From Adenanthera pavonina (Eukaryota; Streptophyta; Magnoliopsida; Fabales; Fabaceae): a stretch of 64,000 nucleotides of DNA. This document shows, piece after piece, positions 34,720 to 46,435 of this stretch. A program made the position numbers and the translations under genes. Position 1 is the stretch's first letter, and each line of letters begins with the position of its first letter. The stretch covers positions 33,154,501 to 33,218,500 of the forward strand of contig JAIVEN010000006.1 in assembly GCA_026686845.1 (NCBI GenBank), in the 5' to 3' direction. The notes below the pieces were generated by a model. That model searched no databases. It was not told where the DNA came from and worked only from the letters and a program-made list of their open reading frames with translations.

Positions 34720-35002
34720 TTAGATCTTATGCTTGAGTCCTCTTGTAGTGTTGCTTTGTGTTTCTATTGTTGTGTACTATGTTCTGTAATGTTTTGCATT
34801 AATTGTAAAGCAATGTTTGATGAAATAAAAGAATTCTCTGGTTGCAAAAATCCGTTCTTCTTGAACTTTGAATGAATTAATAAATTTCTTCACTTGATCT
34901 ACTATACATGATATCTTTTGGATTATAATGCATATGTTGAGGGGGAGCTTGTTAAAGCAAACCCAAGTATTAATCTAGTTTGTAAGTTGTTTTGTCATCA
35001 TC

Positions 35003-35016
35003 AAAAAGGGGGAGAA
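35003..35016 (+). other. Polypurine tract
   Basis: AAAAAGGGGGAGAA lies directly before the LTR start TGTTGAATC at 35017. This is the expected plus-strand primer. Confidence 0.92.
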
Positions 35017-36636
35017 TGTTGAATCAAGTATTTTGATGATTCCAAACTAACCTTCAAGAGCTTGGAATAAAGATATCAAAGGTGCACAAAAGGTTTCAAG
35101 TGAAGGAATTTTGGAGAAATCAGTGCAAGGATAGATGTAGATTGTTTAGTAATGTTTTAATTTTAGTAAAAGACTTTGATTTGGTGAAAAGATGTTTTAA
35201 AACCTTAATTCTATGCTAATTCATGGAATATTTGAAAAACACCCACAAACAGACGAAGTTTGAAAGATTTATATTGATCTGCTATTTTGAAAATTCGAAC
35301 TTTGCCTTTGGAAATTCGAATTTCATATTGAAAATGAACAAATATGAAGAGAGGCTTCTCTGACAGACGAATTTTGTATTCCGAAGATTCGAACTTTGAC
35401 CTATGTCTGAAAAGAACCTCTATCTGACATGCGAACTTTGGTGTTGAAAATTCAAATTTCATACAAAATGTAACTTATCAAAATTGAAAAAATTCATCTG
35501 AAAGTATGTCAAAGTTCATCTAAAAACAAGTTTAGAAAGAGCTTTAAATTTACCCACTGACAGACGAACTTTGAACATGAAAATTCAAATCTCAGAAACA
35601 AAGCTTGTGAGTCTGTTGTGTTAATATGTTGACATACGAATGACAATATTCATAAATTTGAATTTTAAAGTAAGTCTAAAAAGAGGTCTCTCTGACAGAC
35701 GAACTTTGAACTTTGAAAATTTGAATTTCCAATTTATGAACTATTGTGCCTCATTGAATCAGCTTCTGACAGATGAATTTTGGGGTTCCAAAATTCAAAT
35801 TTCGAAGATATTGTAGCAAACTGAATTTACTATTCACACTTAAAAGAATAACTTTAAATATGAAAATTCGTATGTTCCAACATAGAATCATTTTCTAAAG
35901 ATGAAAATTCGAATTTTGCTTCATGACAGAAGAATTTTGAGAGTTCAACGTTAAAGGCTGTAACTTTCAGTTTCTGCAAAATTCGTCTGTTAGCCAACTG
36001 AAATTCGAACTTTGAGTGTCAGAAGCATTAAATGCGGTTGGTGAACGGATAGTTTCTTAGTATAACCGTTGGGTAACGTCTCTAACGGCTAGATCTTATC
36101 TCTAACATTTAGTTGAGGCAGAAATCTATAAATAGAACTTTATTTGAAGATGTGGGTAACGATTTTAACTTTGTATATACTGAAACTCTACCAAATTATC
36201 TACTCAAAGTCTCTTACTCTCACACTTCAATATTTGTACTCCAACTTTCATATTCACTCGGATTGAGAGAGTTTATTAGCTGTACACAATCTTATCTTCA
36301 TCCAGAAGAAAGATTTTCTTGTGAGGGATTATCACAAGGGATTAGGGAAGCACTAAGTGAGAGTGTAAAGAGTGAAAGTGTGAGCTCTAGAAACAGAGCA
36401 TCAACTTTGTACTGAGACATTTGCAAGAAGCCCACTGAATTCTTGCAGAATAGTGGAAAATCTCAAGTGGTGACTTGGGGACTGGACGTAGGTCAAGTTG
36501 AGAGACCGAATCAGGATAAATATCTGAGTCTTCTCTTCCCTATGCTACTTTTGCTTTCTTCACTTTCTTGACGTTTTGCAGAAAACTTTTAATCTTCCTA
36601 ATTCACCCCCCTCTTGGGAAGCCAGCTTATCTAACA
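35017..36636 (+). repeat. 3' LTR of the SIRE-type element
   Basis: It begins TGTTGAATCAAG and ends TCTAACA, 1620 bp. It is colinear with the 5' LTR, with scattered base changes and one deletion of about 40 bp near 36540. It is followed by the target copy AATTT (36637-36641). Confidence 0.95.
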
Positions 36637-36641
36637 AATTT

Positions 36642-37555
36642 TAATTGTGTTATATATATATACATATAGTATACTAAATAATGTTGTCAAAATCGGATCG
36701 GATATTAAATCAGATAAGACACTGATTTATGGTTCAATGGTTCAACCGGTATACATCTAACCGGATTGAACCGGTGGTAATTAAAATAATATTTCTAAAT
36801 AATATATATGAAAAATAAAAAAAACTTAAACTGTCCAACTTTAAATCTTTTCTAACGTGACAATTAAATAAAATAAAATCATATATTAAAAATTAAATTT
36901 AATTAGTTTAATTACTTTTAACTATTTTAATTAGTTTGAATTAAATATGAAATAATACCATATATTTGACATAAACAATATATATATTACATAAAAATAA
37001 ACAATTTTTATAATAATAATAATAAGATCAAATATAAATAATGAAGAAAATGAGAAACTTGTGACCGTTTAATGTACAGGTAGTTTTTGACTAACGTGTT
37101 TATATTTGGATGATTTATTTAAAAATTGATTTTGACAAAACTTATAATTTTTCTCTAAATTGAGTTTAAACTCTATCTCATGATTAATTTAATTTTCTTA
37201 AACTAAAATTTAATTTACATTTATTTAATTGAGAACATAATCTATCTGATATAACATTTTCTTACAAGTTATGATCTATAAAAATTAAAATTTTGAGGGG
37301 TATCTTGTTTATTAGATAGAAAAAATTTTATGAGAATTTTATTTTCCCAGATTCACTATTTTTCTCATTTTTATTGATCTATTTTTATTTGACTTCTTTT
37401 CAAACTTTGTTGGAGTTAACGAAAAAGCAACATTGGAGTCACTTCTGCCTCATCTCCCTTCCAAACCACTTCTCCAACATGATATGGTGATACACCCAAA
37501 TACCCACACAAAAAAATAAAAACTTAATTTTGAGGCCAAACCACTTATTTAAACT
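36642..37555. other. AT-rich intergenic
   Basis: No gene is seen. At 36685-36780 there is GTCAAAATCGGATCGG and TCAACCGG / GATTGAACCGG, as in one end of a Mutator- or hAT-like element, but no opposite terminus was found. Confidence 0.3.
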
Positions 37556-39906
37556 AAAACCAAACACACCCTTAGCCTCCCTCTTGCTCGACTCCCCGGC
37601 TCTCACAGTCGCACTCGCCGCTCTCCGTTCTTCCTCTCGGTCTCTCCCTTAAACGTCCGTGCGTGCTACTCTCGTTCTTCCACTTTGTCACTCGAAGCTC
37701 TGTACGGTGGCTGTTCATCTGGCTTTTCTTCCCTCCGACCTTCTCTTCCCTGCTTAGTTTATTTGATTCCGCGGCGTCGCCTATAGGTATGGGCTAGTGA
37801 GGTACATCTTCATTAATATTCATGAAATTAAAGAGACGTAGTTCGTTGGCCTTGGGTGCTCGTTGAGTGTTGAATTGTTTCATTGCTGTTTTACTGGACA
37901 GATTATTCCTTTGCAGAAATAAAAACACATAGGAGATAATCGCTTGGCTACAATCCATGTCTAGTTTATAAGTTTTGTGTATGTTTAAGCTCAGTAGCTT
38001 TATTTGACTATTCATTTTCTTTAATTATCAACAAAGGGGAAACATGAATGCTTTGTAATTTTCAGTTCTAGTGATTGGTAGGGGTGTTCATCGAGGGCAA
38101 CAACTTACACATCGTTGCTCCAGAAAGGAAGCTCGTTATTTTCCTTTCTTATGGAAACTCATTCATTATTTTATATGTATTTCTGATTGCCTTAACGACT
38201 TCTCTTAAGAAATACTACTTCTTTTCTTTTTTCACACATAAAAAAGTGAAGACATTAAGAGTACGCTATTTTAACCTTAAAAGAAAGCAAACACAATTGC
38301 CTTGAGGGTCTTCACCGAAGGTAACTTGAGTGAATTCTTGTCCACAAATTTGCTTCAATCATTGAAGGATGAACTTGTTAAGATTTGGAACCCCTTTTTC
38401 TTGTAAATTCGGTTCATGGTCAAATTTAGGCATGCTTGTTTGATATGCTAGTTGTTCTGTGATGGTGATGCTGGGGATTGGTTCTGACATATACTGGATT
38501 GGGTTTATATTTATTTAATTATGAAGCTCCAAGGTATGAACTAGGGTCCAATTTATTGGTTATCTTTGTTTCACTTGTTAACATTGAGATTTCAGTCTAA
38601 CTTGTTTGATAATAAGACTTGCTTGATGTGTGATGTTTCTGTATGAATTACGGTATGGAGTTATTCTGGCATGTATAAGATTGAATTGATATTTCTTGAA
38701 ACAAACTCTGTCTCTGATGTAGAATTGAGTCCAAATTCCTGTTTATGCTCTTTCTTGTGAAATTTAGGTTTAATCTTCTATTAATCTTGGCTGCTATGCT
38801 CTATTTATGTTGGGGGAACTTTCTAATGAATTCATAAGCGTATTTGGCTGTGGAATTCGTTTTTGCAAATTGAAACCCACCAACTAACTTCAAATTCTTT
38901 TTGTTTGTGAAATTGAGTTTATTATTATTTTCTTATTCTTTTCACATAAATAAATAAAAGTCATTAACCAAGTGACACAAGTTTTTACGATTTGAACTAT
39001 TGATTCCCTTCTACAGGGTACAAAGGTCCTAGGCTTTTTTTTTTGTTTTGGTTAAAGTCCCCTCCTTCTAAATATCTTTTTTTTTCTTTTTAATTTCCAT
39101 TTCTTAATTTATTTTTTTCACCTTTCTTTTTTTTATGTTATTGATAAGGTAATCGAAGTGAAATTAAAGCCATATTTATTTTGTTAAAGTAAATTTTATT
39201 CTCTTCGGTCAGATATTTATATTATAGAATATGCTTGGCTTGTTGTGTATGCATTTCATGGATTTGACTTAAATTGTTAAGTTATAGTCCATTGCTGGTT
39301 TTTACTGTACCACTAGATTTTGGGAACATTAAATTGTTACTAGACTGCTTTTTATTGTGTCCCTATTGTTGTTTAGCTTCAATCAACTTGCATCTCTTAT
39401 GCACTTAGGCTGGCTTATACTACAATCTTTTGTTATTGTCTTTCTCTAGAAAGCAAAAGTTTTAAGCTTGAACTGGACACACCCCAATATATGAATTCTA
39501 ATAGTTTGGTGATTAGCAGCTCCTGGTGCCTTCTAATGCCCTCGTTCTGAACTTTTAAGCTGATAGAAGTTGGTCTGGTTCTGTTGGTTTTGCTGTTTTG
39601 GTAAAGCTGAACACTTGAAGTGGTTCTGCTTTTTTGCTTGTGTATAGTTTTCTTTACTAAGAGAATAATGGGGTGGGGACATGGACTTGGAATCTGAGGA
39701 CCTAAAGTAATTTTAACAGAAATTATTTTTAGATTTGCTTTCAACCATCTATTAGATTATGAGTTTGATTTTCCTTTTTACTTTCCTAACTCCATGAGAG
39801 AATATCTTATTGTGGAAGTTGATAAATACAGAAGGCTAAATAATACTTTACTCTTGTTTTCATGTTTTGAAGATACAGCATAATCTTTTTCTCTTGCGGA
39901 AGAGAA
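37556..39906 (+). promoter_or_regulatory. Probable KAE1 promoter region, 5' UTR exon and 2.1-kb leader intron
   Basis: 37560-37786 is unusually GC and CT rich (CTCGCCGCTCTCCGTTC and similar) and looks like a plant 5' UTR. A donor-like AG|GTATGG lies at 37786 and an acceptor-like GATACAG at 39878, 28 bases before the KAE1 start. The stretch between has no long frame and is T rich, as in an intron. The link to KAE1 is inferred; a separate short transcript is possible. Confidence 0.45.
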
Positions 39907-41759
39907 ATGAAGAGAATGATAGCTATAGGGTTTGAGGGTTCAGCCAACAAAATTGGTGTTGGTGTTGTGACCTTAGATGGTACAATTCTTTCAAACCCTC
40001 GCCACACTTATATAACTCCTCCTGGACAAGGATTCCTTCCAAGAGAGACTGCTCAGCACCATCTCCAACACATTCTTCCCCTTGTCAAATCTGCTTTGAA
40101 AACAGCGCAAACTACTCCAGATGAGATTGATTGCATCTGTTATACCAAGGGTCCTGGTATGGGAGCACCATTGCAAGTGTCTGCTGTTGTTGTTCGTGTT
40201 CTTTCACAGCTTTGGAAGAAGCCAATTATTGCAGTAAATCATTGTGTGGCACATATTGAAATGGGAAGGGTTGTAACTGGTGCTGATGATCCTGTTGTTT
40301 TGTATGTCAGTGGTGGGAACACTCAGGTCATTGCATACAGTGAGGGACGTTACCGAATTTTTGGGGAGACCATTGATATCGCTGTAGGAAATTGCTTGGA
40401 CCGGTTTGCCAGGGTTTTAACACTTTCAAATGATCCAAGCCCTGGATACAACATTGAGCAGGTGCATCAGTAGAATCTTCTTTACGGATTTCATGGAAAA
40501 TATGTGCTTTATGGTCATTTTCCTCTAATGTTTGGTATGCATTGTATTGATACTAAATTTTATGCAAGTTCTGGAAGAGACAAACTATATAATTCATTAA
40601 TGAAACTCACAAACTTAATAAAATTTGACATTGTATTTCCCTCCAACTTTTGGAAGGCTTCTGTTATATGTCTGGTATTCTCAGATTCAGTTGCTTTTCA
40701 AGAATGAAGATCTTTTTCATTTTGCCTGTCCACTTGAGGATTGGGGGTGTGGGAAGCTATGTAGTGAGATCTCCTTTTTCTGAATTGTATCAGGAGGATA
40801 TCGTGAATAATCATTCTCAAAACGTTGAAAATGAAGTTGCAAATATTCTCAGTTTGGGTTTGGTATATGAAACTTTATGCTGGTTTTTTTTTTTTGGTGA
40901 CAAATTAGGAAATTGTGAATTTCATTGGCATTTTATTTTGTGATACTATGTTAATTTACAAATTAGGAAATGATGAATTTATTTGGCATTTTATTTTCAT
41001 GTTGGAACCTATATTTTATCCGTTTCATTTCTATTGCATTGTGTTCATCTTTTTACTCTACTGCACGTTTAAGAAAATAGTCGGGAGAATATTTACCTAG
41101 CCATCATTTTTATTTTTATTTCTCCAACTATCATGTTTCTCAACTTGCCATATATTGTTTTCTAATCCTCCAGCTAGCAAAGAAAGGAGAGAAATTTATA
41201 GACATTCCTTATGTAGTCAAAGGAATGGACGTGTCTTTTAGTGGAATATTGAGCTATATCGAAGCAACTGCTGAAGAAAAGCTAAAGAACGATGAATGCA
41301 CCCCTGCAGATTTGTGCTACTCTCTGCAGGTAAAATTTGTGCTGCTCCCTCTGGTAAGAATATATTGAAAGCAAAAATCAGCAGGCTGAGAATTCTTTTA
41401 GTATATTGCAGGAGACATTGTTTGCAATGCTTGTGGAGATAACTGAGCGTGCTATGGCTCATTGTGACAAGAAAGATGTTCTCATAGTTGGTGGTGTAGG
41501 TTGCAATGAGCGTTTGCAAGAGATGATGAAAACAATGTGTGCTGAGCGGGGTGGAAGGTTATTTGCCACTGATGATAGATATTGCATTGACAATGGTGCA
41601 ATGATAGCATATACTGGTCTTCTTGCTTTTGCTCATGGCGCATCAACTCCACTTGAAGAATCTACATTTACCCAGCGATTTCGGACAGATGAAGTGAAGG
41701 CAATTTGGAGAGAAGCTAACTTGGGAAAACAGAATGGTCTTGCAGAGCAAATTATTTGA
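39907..41759 (+). CDS. KAE1: KAE1/OSGEP-type tRNA N6-threonylcarbamoyladenosine synthase subunit (three exons)
   Basis: The exons are 39907-40461 (185 codons), 41174-41329 (52) and 41412-41759 (115 plus TGA), all phase 0. Donors are GAGCAG|GTGC and CTGCAG|GTAA; acceptors are CTCCAG|CTA and TTGCAG|GAG. The 352-residue product is the usual length for cytosolic Kae1. Motifs are GFEGSANKIGVG at 8-19, metal-binding NHCVAHIEMG (His112, His116), YVSGGNTQV at 133-141, GNCLDRFAR at 161-169, GMDVSFSGIL at 202-211, VGGVGCNERL at 263-272 and CIDNGAMIA with Asp297. It is the catalytic subunit of the KEOPS complex. It transfers threonylcarbamoyl from its adenylate to A37 of tRNAs reading ANN codons, with Bud32, Cgi121 and Pcc1 as partners. 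No targeting peptide is seen, unlike the organellar Qri7 paralogue. All key residues are intact. Confidence 0.97.
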
Positions 41760-43635
41760 CTTGATGATCTTAAGGTTGGTATTTTTCTGGTGACAGAATT
41801 AGGCACTTAGTGTAGAACATAAAATTTATATCATTATCTGGTTTTTATCTTGAAAAAAATTCTGTTATCCGTTGTCAAGATTAGGTGGAAAATATTATTA
41901 CTAGAGAAATGTGAATTCAGGATTTTGAGGTAAACTGATATTGGAGTTCCTTGAGTCCTTTTCTTTAATGGAATCTCTGGATAACATAAATATGCTTATA
42001 AAATGACTGTTTGGAAGTGGGACTGTTTTACAAAATGAATTGGTTATCTGTTTTGTTTCAAGGAATCTGTGGTAATAAGCCTTTTTCCTATTCTGAGAGA
42101 TTTCTTCTGCACGTTACAGGTCTAAATAACTCTGTTGTAATGGAGATAGATAAGTAGAACAGAACTTGTCAGTTGTGAAATATGCAAATCATCATCTGGC
42201 AAGCTAAAGGGTATATCCTCGAGTTCCTTGAAATTTATTCATATGGGAAACATTATGTATAAAAAATTCTTCAATTTGTTTGACATTATTACTTTGTGAA
42301 GTTGTTGTATTGTTATAATTGAAGTAGTAGCGTTCATGCCAGCATGTATCAGGGTTCTTGTTTCTATGCCATTGGTATTGAACGTTGTAGCAAGGTTCCA
42401 TTTTCAGCTCCTTTAGTGCATCCTGGCATGAGGGCCATTATGGCGTCCTTCTTTCTCGGTCCCTTTTCTCTAGGTTGTACACGCTTGACTGGAGTTAATT
42501 TATGCGACTGTTGTAATGTTGTGTTAATTGGGTAGTTTTATACTTCAGACTTTCATTATATATTGAGCCTTCAGTTCAAGTTTGTTATTGTAATGCTGTA
42601 TGCTTACTCAGCTGGCAAGTGCTGAGAAACGAACTGGGTAGAGTAATGCTACTACACTCACAACTTTATGAAGTTATAACTGTATTCTGCAGATCATTGA
42701 TTTTATAAGCAGTCAGCTATCTGTAGGCCTACACAGATAGGCGTGACTTCTGTATGAAAAGAAGTCCGATGTGTGAGTACCATTCTCTTCTCATGAAGTT
42801 ATTACATATGTGAGAATGCTAATTCTGCTTCACATGAATGTCCCATTCTCTTCCGAGCAAATGATGGTTACTAGAACAAAGTTGAATCACACTTAAAGAG
42901 AATTTTGAAGCACATAACCAGTCTTCTTTAAAATGAGAGAGGAAGACGTGTACAGTCTGAATCAAGCGGCATACTAGAATTCAACCATTAAGGTGATTCA
43001 ATCTTGCGACCTCTTTGATCAGTTTCTAATTGTTCAAAATATTCACTTTAGTGCACGAACACATGAGCTGAAAATTAAGTAAAGTCAAAGTAAGTTTGAA
43101 ATATTCGCTGTATAAGCTAAAGGTTCATCAAGTTATGCTGAGTTACTCCCTCTGCACCCTTTTATGAGGCTCTGTTCAAAAGTTTTATTTGTTCCCTAAT
43201 AGACCTTTTATAGGATAAAGTGAAGCATTTATAAAGTGAAGCGTTTATGAATTTTTTCTGAAAATATTTTTTTGTAAAACTCCATAAATATCCCATTCCT
43301 TTTTTCAATGTTTTAATTATTGTGGCTAAGAGTACTCTTTACCACACACGGATAAAAAGTGAGGCAAATTCATCATTTGCTACAAAATGTTTTAGTTCTT
43401 TTTCAAGAGTAACACAATAAATAAAGATAATTGCAATTAAGTAATGATAATATGGATGTAATATGTTTAATGTATTGATTTGTGACATTTTTTCTCTTGA
43501 AGGATGACTGCTTAGAGGATATGGAAAATAAACAATATTACGCAATTTTAAGTATGTTGGGTTTATTTTATTTTGTTTGCGATGCTTAACTTCAACATAT
43601 TTCAGGCCAAGGGATAGGCATAACGTTAAGGGGAA
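41760..43635. other. KAE1 3' region and intergenic
   Basis: The first several hundred bases are T rich and probably contain the KAE1 3' UTR and poly(A) region. I cannot place the end. TACTCCCTCTGCACCC at about 43143 resembles a Stowaway/mariner MITE terminus without a visible partner. No gene is supported. Confidence 0.35.
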
Positions 43636-43639
43636 ATTT

Positions 43640-43938
43640 ATTTGATGCTCATTATAATGATGAGTGATGAGCATGTGCACCACATGCTCATCACCAATTT
43701 AGACCATCTAAATTTAATTTGAATGGTCTAGATTTAATTTTATTTTATTATAATATTTTAAATATATTTTTAGTTTATTATATACAAAATATAAAATAAA
43801 AATAATTTCAATTTTTAAAAATATAATATTATTATTTAAAAAAATCAAATAAAAAAATTTAAGTCTGGATCATCCAGATTGAAACTAGCAAGTCTAGATT
43901 TTAATGTAACAATGAGCATGTGATTCTGAGCACCAAAT
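43640..43938. mobile_element. Possible MITE with internal perfect palindrome
   Basis: The ends ATTTGATGCTCA and TGAGCACCAAAT are near-inverted repeats. Subterminal ATGAGCATGTG recurs at both sides. Inside the left part a 14-bp perfect inverted repeat with a 3-base loop spans 43664-43694 (GTGATGAGCATGTG). The core is AT rich. No target duplication could be confirmed. Confidence 0.4.
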
Positions 43939-46093
43939 GGGAGTCTGTAAGTTGAAGAGTAGGATTATTGAACCACAACAAGATATGGAAGGGCATGAAG
44001 ACCCACGAAAGTGGTCTAAATAAGGATAATTGTGATCCTCTCATAAAATTAATAAATTTTTTAGCAGTCATATAGTTGGATGTTGGTGCCAAATGCAATA
44101 AGATTGACATGAAATGGTGGGGTAGGTGCCTAGTTGTTGAATTAATTATTTGTCTTAGCATGGGTAGATTACCTCGTTGGAACACAGCAGAAAATTTTCT
44201 ATCCACTACCTATAGAGGCACAAAACGCTATGAATTTACAGAATTTGGATGCACAAATGTTTCGTTTGAAATAAATTTTGACTCTTCATAGTATCTATGA
44301 AACAAATTATTTTCTTTTTTTTTCTTGAAAAAAACTGATTTGAATAATTAAAATTTATTCAAAACAATTCATTTTATCTTTGAAAATGGAGAGAATCAGT
44401 AGACATTCTTCGAATAGTATTTTCTTGTTTGTTTTCGACTTAGGCTCTTGCAAATTTGGCAATTTGGCATGCTCCTCTTTTAATAAAATTAATGAACTTA
44501 TAAATGAAATTTTAAGTGCCATTTTTCCAAAAGCTTTACATCTAAGCTGATAATAATTTTTTTGAACCAATATATATATATATATATTATTTTTTTTTAA
44601 AAATTGTAACAGAATTATTGCCATCAAATTGAATTAGTAGACAAACCCACACATATCTTTCAAAACCTCTTATGCTTTTTGTGATTTATATGCCATTTTC
44701 TTTTGAAGTCCATTGATGTCAAGTCTCACTATTTTTTTTTTGGTGTGGCATGGTTAAATATATTGATACAAGTAAACATCATTACTTTATGAATTATGGC
44801 TTTTATAATATTTATCAAATTATCAAAATATAATTAGTCATAATTTATTTACTAAAATATAACACACAGAATTAATGTGAAGTAAATGGGGCTAATTATA
44901 AAGAAGTTGGGCGTCAAATCAACTTATTTTTCTTTAAATCTTTTTTAAAAGGCAAATTCGATTGGACTGTATTCGTCTTGCTTGTGTTTTATAGAAAAAA
45001 GCAAGTCAAATGACAACCATTCGACTTGCAGTATTTTATTATTATTATTTTAAAAAAAAAAAGCAAAGTCAAATGTTAGTAATTGACTTTGCTTATTGTA
45101 TCTTTTTTTAAATTAAATACTGCGGAGAAAAGGTAGCGACTGATAATTTATAAAATTAATTTGACTATCAAATTAATTAATGATTTGTAATCATTATACA
45201 TATTATTGAAGAAAGAATGATAATTTATAATACTCCTATAATTTACTAATGATTGGTCCATAATTAAAAAATAATAAGTATTAGTAAGTAAATTTTGATA
45301 GACATTAAATAAAGAATATTGAATTATTATTATTATTGTCGAATAATCATTAAAAAAGATAAATTTAGTTAAAAATCCAAAATAATATATTAATCAATAC
45401 TTAACAAATAATAAGTAAATAATAATGATTAGAAATAATTAATTCTAAAATTAAGTAGAAAATAATTACTAATTATGCAAATGTAAATTTAATAATTAAT
45501 TATTAACAAAAAATGATTAATTATTAACATAATTGGCCACCTTTTACATAGTGATTGCTTGTGCCACATCTTGCTTTTCTTCTATTATGTCATGATTGTT
45601 CTAGTTGTGAGTCCTCTTTTGTGTGGTGTGATGTAGATGACTTGGTTTTTGATGGTGTTTGTGTCCTATATTTTTAGGCGAAAGTGATTATGTGCTATGT
45701 AGGCTCTACTACCTAGTAGGATTTGAGCTTAGAAAATGCTCTAGAAGAATTTATAATGTCTTAGAATCAGAAAAGAGTTTAAAGACAAAAATAAGAGGAA
45801 AAGGAAAGTATTAAGAAGAATAAATGTAAGAGTAAGAAAGAATAATAGTTATGTGATTAAAGGAAGTAGTATCCTTGTACTGATAATGAGAGTAAGGAAT
45901 GCTAAGAAGAGCTATAGAGTTTTTAATATAAATATGTTAACCTTGTGAAGTTGTTATTGAGTCTAAGCTCTCTTAACTATGTCTAAGAGAAAGAGGTGAA
46001 GAATTAGACCTTACCATTTTAATTTACTAAGTCTAAGAAGATTATGTCTTATCATCCTTGAGCCCAAATAAAAGAAAGAAATAAGATGAAAGT
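43939..46093. other. AT-rich intergenic with hairpin cluster
   Basis: No coding region is seen. 44570-45540 is very AT rich, with TA and ATT runs and the hairpin cluster at 44952-45092. Confidence 0.4.
44952..45092. repeat. Three successive GCAA..TTGC hairpins
   Basis: Three inverted repeats follow each other. 44952-44981 has GCAAATTCG against CGTCTTGC (imperfect). 45001-45029 has GCAAGTC against GACTTGC. 45063-45092 has GCAAAGTCAA against TTGACTTTGC with a 10-base loop. They share the pattern GCAARTC and look like copies of one unit. Confidence 0.65.
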
Positions 46094-46435
46094 TGTAACA
46101 ACCTACTCCCAAAAGAGCTTGAAACAACTCGTATAGCCTAAAAAGCACAGAAAAACTCTGAACGGGACCAGAACAAGGTTGAGTTGTGGCGAGCTACAGT
46201 GTAGCCATGACCTAAAAGAGGTAGTAGCACTTGGTGCCATGGCCAAGCTTTTAGCACTATGGCGCCCATATCAGAATCCATATAAGCAAATTGTTAACTT
46301 TTTGAGCAAACCTTCGACGCGCACAACTTTGTGTTTCGACCTCCAATGGACATGATTCCAACTCCTATAGGTCAATCTTGTCCCAATCTAATAATAGACG
46401 CTAGCTTCATTTTAATCCATCACTGTATGGAGATT

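Larger units (their letters stand above)
24748..36636 (+). mobile_element. SIRE-type Ty1/copia retrotransposon, 11.9 kb, rearranged
   Basis: Two long LTRs (1672 and 1620 bp) flank an internal region with primer-binding site, gag, protease, integrase, RNase H, a third open frame and a polypurine tract. The copia order (integrase before RNase H), the long LTRs and an extra frame after pol fit the SIRE/Maximus lineage. The exact duplication AATTT (24743-24747 and 36637-36641) proves a single insertion event. The reverse transcriptase is missing and an inverted LTR fragment (29855-30902) is in its place. Many in-frame stops and at least three frame changes make it non-autonomous. Confidence 0.95.

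Noticed and set aside
36685..37300. Mutator- or hAT-like element suggested by the ATCGGATCGG and AACCGG phrases
   Set aside because: Only one end is visible; no inverted partner or target duplication was found, so it is not called.
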